Shown here piece after piece: positions 12,357 through 16,306 of a DNA stretch of 16,306 nt. How positions within the stretch are numbered: position 1 is the stretch's first letter; each line of letters starts with the position of its first letter. The notes under the pieces were generated by a model, which made no database searches, had not been told where the DNA came from, and was given only the letters and a program-made list of their open reading frames with translations. Where the stretch lies: positions 1-16,306 of the forward strand of contig NZ_QSOP01000031.1 of the NCBI RefSeq assembly GCF_003436275.1. The letters are read 5' to 3'. Origin of the DNA: Collinsella sp. TM09-10AT. GTDB lineage: Bacteria > Actinomycetota > Coriobacteriia > Coriobacteriales > Coriobacteriaceae. The position numbers and the translations under genes are program-made.

Positions 12357-12883
12357 GCCTTTAATTCAATGTCCTTGTAGATGGTCATGCCGCCGATGAT
12401 CTGCGTCCACCTCTCGTCCTTGTCCGTATCGCCATTGCTCTCGTTGCAGATAAGAATTGTCCCGCCTGGCTTCAGCGTCCGCCAGACCTCACGGAAGCAT
12501 CGGGGCAAATCAGGCCAAAAATAGACGGTCTCAAAGGCCGTGGCGGCATCGAAGTAGCTATCCTCAAACACCATATCCGCCACACTGCCTTGCAGAACGG
12601 CGCAACGCCCCTCCTGAATTGCAATTCGGTTGAGCTTTCTAGTCTTCTCCACGCTGACGGGCGAATAGTCGACGCCCTTGACGACGCCATGCGGGCATTT
12701 TTTCAGCAGCCGTTTTATGTTCGCCCCGCCGCCGCAGCCGCAATCCAGCACCTTGGCATTTGGCGCAAGTCGTAGAAATCGAAGTCCCCACCGCGCCACA
12801 GGGCTGTGGCCCAGATTCATCATGGCAACCATAAGTTTTCCGCCGAGGCCCACGGGCTTACGGGTGTTTTCAAAGAACGACAT
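12278..12883 (-). CDS. class I SAM-dependent methyltransferase
   Basis: A 201-residue Rossmann-fold methyltransferase. Motif I is AKVLDCGCGGGANIKRLL (43-60), followed by GVDYSPVSVEKTRKLN, then FDAATAFETVYFWPDL and the motif III-like LKPGGTILICNESNGD. The start at 12883 (MSFFENTRKPVG) is chosen for the GGAGGGG just upstream; it overlaps the preceding stop by 14 nt, indicating translational coupling. It resembles bacterial methyltransferases of small molecules (Methyltransf_11/25 type). The substrate is not evident. Confidence 0.85.
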   Translation of the reverse strand: MSFFENTRKPVGLGGKLMVAMMNLGHSPVARWGLRFLRLAPNAKVLDCGCGGGANIKRLLKKCPHGVVKGVDYSPVSVEKTRKLNRIAIQEGRCAVLQGSVADMVFEDSYFDAATAFETVYFWPDLPRCFREVWRTLKPGGTILICNESNGDTDKDERWTQIIGGMTIYKDIELKACLEQAGFHEVQIHKKKKWLCVTARK

Positions 12884-13499
12884 CTGGCCCCTCCGATTTC
12901 GTGCATTCCGCATAGGTCAATGGGAACGAGGCCTTCAGCACCGCGCTTTTCTGCACCGCCCAGCCGTTTTGACGCAGGAAACGCAGGTATTCCTCGCTTG
13001 TCCACCTGCTGTGGAGGGGGAATCCCGCCATACTCATGAAAAAGGCTTTTGCCTTGCCGGAAACCGAGTTCCCCGCGTGGGTGAAGGTTGGCGCGATGAG
13101 CACGCCGTCGTCCTTCAGTACCCGCCTGATTTCTTGCAGTGCCTTTTCCGGATGCGGCACTATGTGAAGCGCGTTGGACGCGATCACCACTTCGAAGGAC
13201 TTCTGTGCATAGGGCAGGCGGAACATATCTTGTACGGAAAAGTGCAGCTTTGCGGATTGATTGTCCCGCTTTGCTTCAAGGATCATCTGTGCAGAAGCGT
13301 CCGTAGCCTCGATGTGCACCGCCGCATCCACGATGCTCTTTGCGATAAGCCCCGTGCCGGTGGCAACCTCCAGTACGGTTTTTGCTTTCACCACCGGCCT
13401 GATCAGCTCATACATCTTCTCATACGCCGCCCGGTCCTTTCGCATGAAACGGTCGTACCGACCGGCATTCTTGTCCCAGAAGCCATTGCGTTCGTGCAT
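12870..13499 (-). CDS. class I SAM-dependent methyltransferase (first of operon)
   Basis: A 209-residue methyltransferase of the UbiE/Methyltransf_11 type. FWDKNAGRYDRFMRKD is the usual N-terminal helix. Motif I is KTVLEVATGTGLIAKSI (40-56), the acidic loop is HIEATDASAQMILEAK, and FEVVIASNALHIVPHPEKAL with LKDDGVLIAPTF follow. The start at 13499 has GGGGGG 9 nt upstream. It heads the operon, 34 nt downstream of the -10, with an iron-box-like sequence over the -35 region. Members with this signature modify quinones, arsenite or small metabolites; nothing here picks one. Confidence 0.85.
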   Translation of the reverse strand: MHERNGFWDKNAGRYDRFMRKDRAAYEKMYELIRPVVKAKTVLEVATGTGLIAKSIVDAAVHIEATDASAQMILEAKRDNQSAKLHFSVQDMFRLPYAQKSFEVVIASNALHIVPHPEKALQEIRRVLKDDGVLIAPTFTHAGNSVSGKAKAFFMSMAGFPLHSRWTSEEYLRFLRQNGWAVQKSAVLKASFPLTYAECTKSEGPDVVL

Positions 13500-13517
13500 G
13501 GCTATCGCCCCCCAAAC

Positions 13518-13574
13518 AGTTAGAGCAATCTAACTATAACACACGAATCATGCAGTAAGATAAGGCTAACCTTA
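13518..13574 (-). promoter_or_regulatory. methyltransferase operon promoter with two operator-like palindromes
   Basis: The -10 is TATAGT on the minus strand (13533-13538). Over the -35 position lies TAAGATAAGGCTAACCTTA (13556-13574), matching the DtxR/IdeR 19-bp iron box at 15 of 19 bases, with GGCTAACCT intact. Just downstream of the -10 is a second perfect palindrome AGTTAGA/TCTAACT with a 4-nt spacer (13518-13535). The layout suggests repression by a DtxR-family metal regulator and possibly a second repressor; this is inferred from motifs. Confidence 0.55.
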
Positions 13575-13575
13575 T

Positions 13576-14020
13576 TTCTTGGCCAAGACGCATCTCTTCG
13601 GTTTTGCTTATAACGGTGTGAGTCAGATACTAAGCTGGAGCTGAAGAAGGAGCTTGGCGGACAGGTAGGTCGATACCGGTTCCCGGAACGGTGATCCAGC
13701 CAATTACACCAGGGCTCTAGTCATGCAGGTAAACCCAATCCATGACGGGAAATAGGTCCTTTTCTCTAGCTCGACGTCTTTCGGAGCTTGACGATTTGGA
13801 CTGATGGAGGTGAGAAGTCCCTCACTGCGCCAATACCAGAAGATTGCGCTATAGACATCTCTCCGACCCTTTGAATCACCCCTTTTCACGCCACCCGCTA
13901 CGAACCCCGGCGGAAACTAGGGAGTGATTAAAAAGGCGACCTGCGGTTTTGCGAATCAATTGAGTCATTCACAAAATCGCGAATTAAGGGCCTGATTCGC
14001 CCAAATTGCGCACGAATTGG
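13576..14020. other. intergenic region without a supported gene
   Basis: A 61-codon minus-strand frame (13704-13889) contains FWYWRSEGLLTSISPNRQAP and looks partly protein-like, but it has no ribosome-binding site. A plus-strand fragment reading DTKLELKKELGGQVGRYRFP (13627-13686) lies between stops. Either could be a remnant of a lost gene. From 13938 the repeat text GCGACCTGCGGTTTTGCGAA is shared with 10840. Confidence 0.4.
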
Positions 14021-14089
14021 CCCTTAGGCGGTACGACGCGACACGCATCGACAACACTCGGCCTGGATTAGTCACTGAGCGGGAATAGC
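14021..14089 (+). repeat. dispersed repeat, copy 3, without LexA box and hairpin
   Basis: CTTAGGCGGTACGACGCGAC and the following bases to GCGGGAATAG align with 8663-8728. Both encode, on the plus strand, ALRRYDATRI and a stop ten or eleven codons later. Where copies 1 and 2 continue with GAACATACGTTC, this copy has CGGGAACTGG and no hairpin. It may be a truncated copy. Confidence 0.55.
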
Positions 14090-14192
14090 GGGAACTGGCT
14101 TTTGAACTCGCGTTTTGATACCGTCGAGTACCGCCTGATGCTGTTTCGGCGCCGCCATAGAGTAAAGCCACCAGCGAAATAACGGGAATAAA

Positions 14193-14228
14193 AGCCTCCG
14201 GACCCTCTGGTTCGGAGGCTATCTTTTT
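14193..14228. terminator. bidirectional intrinsic terminator
   Basis: AGCCTCCG/CGGAGGCT (14193-14200 with 14213-14220) is flanked by ATCTTTTT on the plus side and by TTTTATT on the minus side. It ends transcripts of the MerR gene, whose stop is at 14282. Confidence 0.75.
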
Positions 14229-14281
14229 GCATATCTGCCTAAAACGACTCCTTGCCAAAGCCCCTTGAGCATCGGGCGGCA

Positions 14282-14722
14282 TTATTGAGTGTGGGCGTTA
14301 TCGTAGGTATTTTTGATTTCTTCTGGTAAATTATCGGGAATCAGCGCCTTCACTCTATCCTCGTTGCCATCTTGGATTGCCTGCTCGTAGTACCAGCATT
14401 TGAACTTCAGCATGTCGAGCGCGCGGTTCATGTTCACGATCTCCGACTCCATGTGGGCCTTGCGCTCCTCGAACATGGCCTTGCGTTTGGGGTATGTTGA
14501 GGGACCCTCTGCGCACCATTCCATGAACAGCCGGATGTCCTTGATCTCCATTCCAGCCTTCTTTAGGCATTCGATGACCCGAAGCGCTTCGAGTTCCGTA
14601 TCGCTGAATCGGCGAATGCCGGATGCCCGCTCCAGCCCCGGGAACAATCCCTGCTTGTCGTAATATCGCAGCGTTGAAGCGGGCAAACCGAACATTTCCG
14701 CCACCTGTCCGATTGTGTACAT
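14282..14722 (-). CDS. MerR family transcriptional regulator
   Basis: A 146-residue regulator that binds a promoter with an overlong spacer and twists it into an active form on sensing a signal. The N-terminal MerR helix-turn-helix and wing is YTIGQVAEMFGLPASTLRYY (2-21), then GIRRFSDTELEALRVIECLK (35-54). A long dimerisation helix (about 78-115) is followed by KCWYYEQAI. It has no metal-binding cysteine arrangement; the CWYY type is common among MerR regulators beside oxidoreductases. The start at 14722 has GGAGGAGCC just upstream. It is divergent from the reductase gene, and the shared 105-nt gap holds the expected operator. Confidence 0.92.
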   Translation of the reverse strand: MYTIGQVAEMFGLPASTLRYYDKQGLFPGLERASGIRRFSDTELEALRVIECLKKAGMEIKDIRLFMEWCAEGPSTYPKRKAMFEERKAHMESEIVNMNRALDMLKFKCWYYEQAIQDGNEDRVKALIPDNLPEEIKNTYDNAHTQ

Positions 14723-14753
14723 GGCTCCTCCGAAACAATGTCGAATTCATTCC

Positions 14754-14784
14754 TTGACCTAAAGTCAGGTTTAGGTATTACCTT
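14754..14784 (+). promoter_or_regulatory. MerR-type promoter and operator
   Basis: -35 TTGACC (14754-14759) and -10 TACCTT (14779-14784) are 19 bp apart, the hallmark spacing of MerR-controlled promoters. A perfect dyad ACCTAAA/TTTAGGT (14757-14763 with 14770-14776) lies between them. It drives the reductase and cupin genes. Confidence 0.8.
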
Positions 14785-14827
14785 CATTCTCGTCAATGTA
14801 AATCGGGAGCGCAAGGGGTATTCCGTA

Positions 14828-15367
14828 ATGGGCAAAACGGTTTTGATAGTTTCTTCAAGTCCACGAAAGAATGGCAATTCCGAGACGCTGGCGGAGGCTT
14901 TCGCCAACGGCGCGCGGGAGGCAGGTCACAGCGTTGAGACCGTGCGTCTGCGCGAGAAGCAAATGGGCTTCTGCAGGGGCTGCCTTGCCTGCTTAAAGTT
15001 GGGGCGTTGCGTCATCCAAGACGATGCCGTGGAAATTGCCGCCAAAATGCACGATGCGGATGTGCTGGTGTTTGCAACGCCCGTCTACTACTACAGCGTC
15101 TGCGGCCAGCTCAAAACCATGCTGGACCGCGCTAACCCGCTTTTTGGCTCCGATTATGCATTCACCGAGGCATATCTGTTGGCGACGGCGGCGGAGAACG
15201 GGCGCTCGACCTTCGACGGGGCGAAAAAGGCGATGCAGGGATGGGTTGACTGTTTCTCCCGCTGCACGCTCGCTGGAACGGTTTTCGCCGGCGGCGTGAA
15301 CGGCGTGGGCGAAATCGCCGGGCATCCCGCTCTGGAGCAGGCGCGGCGAATGGGCATGGGAATCTAG
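14828..15367 (+). CDS. flavodoxin-like NAD(P)H-dependent FMN oxidoreductase
   Basis: A 179-residue flavoprotein of the NADPH-dependent FMN reductase / iron-sulfur flavoprotein type. The FMN phosphate loop is SSSPRKNGNSETLAEAF (9-25). A cysteine cluster CRGCLACLKLGRC (C49, C52, C55, C61) could hold an Fe-S centre. ATPVYYYSVCGQLKTMLDR matches the flavodoxin fold's second loop. The start at 14828 is chosen for the AAGGGG about 8 nt upstream and family length; the longer frame would run over the MerR promoter. It probably forms an operon with the cupin gene 63 nt downstream. Likely role: reduction of quinones or other electrophiles sensed by the divergent MerR protein. Confidence 0.88.
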   Translation: MGKTVLIVSSSPRKNGNSETLAEAFANGAREAGHSVETVRLREKQMGFCRGCLACLKLGRCVIQDDAVEIAAKMHDADVLVFATPVYYYSVCGQLKTMLDRANPLFGSDYAFTEAYLLATAAENGRSTFDGAKKAMQGWVDCFSRCTLAGTVFAGGVNGVGEIAGHPALEQARRMGMGI

Positions 15368-15430
15368 CCGGGCTGTTTGGCCGCGCGGAAACAGATTTGT
15401 GCCAAAACTATCGACAGGAGGAAATCGATC

Positions 15431-16195
15431 ATGGCAGTTAAACAGACGGCAGGCAGAGACGCCCTGGGGGAGTTCGCTCCCAAATTCGCACAGCTCAACG
15501 ACGACGTGCTGTTCGGCGAGGTGTGGAGCCGAGAGAGTGAGCTCTCCCTGCGCGACCGCAGCGTGGTGACGGTGGTTGCCCTGATGTCGCAGGGGCTGAC
15601 GGACTCTTCGTTCAAATATCACCTGATGTCCGCAAAGAACAATGGAGTGACCAGGACGGAGATAGCGGAAATCCTTACGCACGCGGCGTTTTATGCGGGT
15701 TGGCCCAAGGCGTGGGCTGCCTTCCGCATGGCGAAGGAGGTCTGGGCGGCCGACGATGCCGCCGACGCAAGGGCTCAGCACCAAAACGAGATGGTTTTCC
15801 CCATCGGTGCCCCCAACGACGCCTTCGCGAAGTACTTTATCGGGCAAAGCTACCTCGCGCCCCTTTCCACCGAGCAGGTCGGTGTCCACAACGTGACGTT
15901 CGAGCCCGGCTGCCGCAACAACTGGCACGTCCATCACGCCAAAAGCGGCGGTGGGCAGATCCTCGTCTGCGTGGCTGGTCGAGGGTTTTACCAGGAGTGG
16001 GGAAAGCCGGCACAGGAGCTGCGCCCCGGCGACGTGGTCAACATCGCCCCGGGGGTGAAGCACTGGCACGGCGCCGCGCCCGACAGCTGGTTCTCGCATC
16101 TCGCGTTGGAGGTTCCGGGCGAGGAGACCTCCAACGAGTGGCTGGAGCCCGTGGGCGACGATGCATACCTTAAAGCGACCAACAAGGAGGCTTAA
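15431..16195 (+). CDS. carboxymuconolactone decarboxylase-cupin fusion protein
   Basis: A 254-residue two-domain protein. Residues 10-105 are a carboxymuconolactone decarboxylase domain (SLRDRSVVTVVALMSQG, then H64 and GVTRTEIAEILTHAAFYAGW). The AhpD CxxC pair is absent, so it is not a peroxidase of that type. Residues 125-235 are a cupin with metal-ligand motifs NNWHVHHAKSGGGQILVCVAGRG and RPGDVVNIAPGVKHWHGA. AGGAGG lies 9 nt before the ATG. This fusion is common next to MerR regulators and reductases in anaerobes, and the pair probably acts on a small aromatic or electrophilic compound. Its stop codon overlaps the stop of the convergent gene. Confidence 0.9.
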   Translation: MAVKQTAGRDALGEFAPKFAQLNDDVLFGEVWSRESELSLRDRSVVTVVALMSQGLTDSSFKYHLMSAKNNGVTRTEIAEILTHAAFYAGWPKAWAAFRMAKEVWAADDAADARAQHQNEMVFPIGAPNDAFAKYFIGQSYLAPLSTEQVGVHNVTFEPGCRNNWHVHHAKSGGGQILVCVAGRGFYQEWGKPAQELRPGDVVNIAPGVKHWHGAAPDSWFSHLALEVPGEETSNEWLEPVGDDAYLKATNKEA

Positions 16196-16306
16196 GCACC
16201 GTCGCCCGTCCGCGCCGCCGAGAGCAGCGCGCCCAAATCTGCCTGAATCGCCTCTGCCTTGCTTCCGAGCTGCAGCGGAGCCGAGCCGCCCGAGATGTTT
16301 ACGCTC
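16192..16306 (-). CDS. 3' end of a gene entering from the right, unknown
   Basis: An uninterrupted minus-strand frame enters at the window edge and stops with TAA at 16192-16194, sharing bases with the convergent cupin stop. The 37 visible residues start SVNISGGSAPLQLGSKAEAI and end AARTGDGA. GC-rich third positions and lack of other frames support coding. Too little remains to name a family. Confidence 0.5.
   Translation of the reverse strand, partial: SVNISGGSAPLQLGSKAEAIQADLGALLSAARTGDGA

Noticed and set aside
14993..16099. 368-codon minus-strand frame opposite the reductase and cupin genes
   Set aside because: Antisense shadow; both plus-strand genes have clear domains, ribosome-binding sites and a promoter.

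Overview
The window looks like a high-GC gut actinobacterium (Coriobacteriia/Eggerthellaceae-like, inferred from codon use and gene types) whose accessory DNA is a patchwork of several sources. Base composition shifts abruptly. Positions 1-2300 are intermediate, about 2430-4380 is AT-rich and Firmicutes-like, about 4390-10700 is very GC-rich, and 11300-16306 is intermediate to GC-rich. No integrase, transposase, tRNA, rRNA or CRISPR array was recognised.

Region 1 (1-4380) is resistance cargo of Firmicutes type. A tet(M/O/W)-family ribosomal protection gene lies on the minus strand with a complete Tn916-style leader: promoter, 7-codon leader peptide, long inverted repeat and attenuator hairpin. 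Divergent from it is a plus-strand pair: a small cysteine-rich KTR protein and an RlmN/Cfr-family radical SAM methyltransferase, ending in a strong terminator. Then follow a small ORF whose ribosome-binding site sits in a hairpin loop, another terminator, and a gene start cut off at a junction.

Region 2 (4369-8310) is the replication and transfer part of an integrative or plasmid-like element, all on the minus strand. In transcription order it holds two small helix-turn-helix (Xis/AlpA-like) proteins, a winged-helix initiator joined in frame to a DnaC-like helicase loader, an unknown protein, a PcfB/DUF3801 protein and a VirD4/TraG coupling protein. TraG is cut just after Walker A at the junction with region 1, so transfer is probably dead. 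The initiator gene contains four 33-bp periodic repeats, recalling the phage lambda O-gene origin.

Region 3 (8311-11331) holds a yjdF gene with a candidate yjdF riboswitch and an Abi_2-family abortive-infection gene with a HEPN RNase motif. Dispersed repeats separate them. Two carry a LexA-like palindrome at a fixed distance from a hairpin whose stem covaries between copies while the loop is conserved.

Region 4 (11332-13575) is an operon of three different SAM-dependent methyltransferases behind a DtxR/IdeR-like iron box. Region 5 (13576-16306) holds a third, degenerate repeat copy. Then come a MerR regulator, its 19-bp-spacer divergent promoter, a flavodoxin-like reductase, a carboxymuconolactone decarboxylase-cupin protein, and the 3' end of a gene running in from the right.
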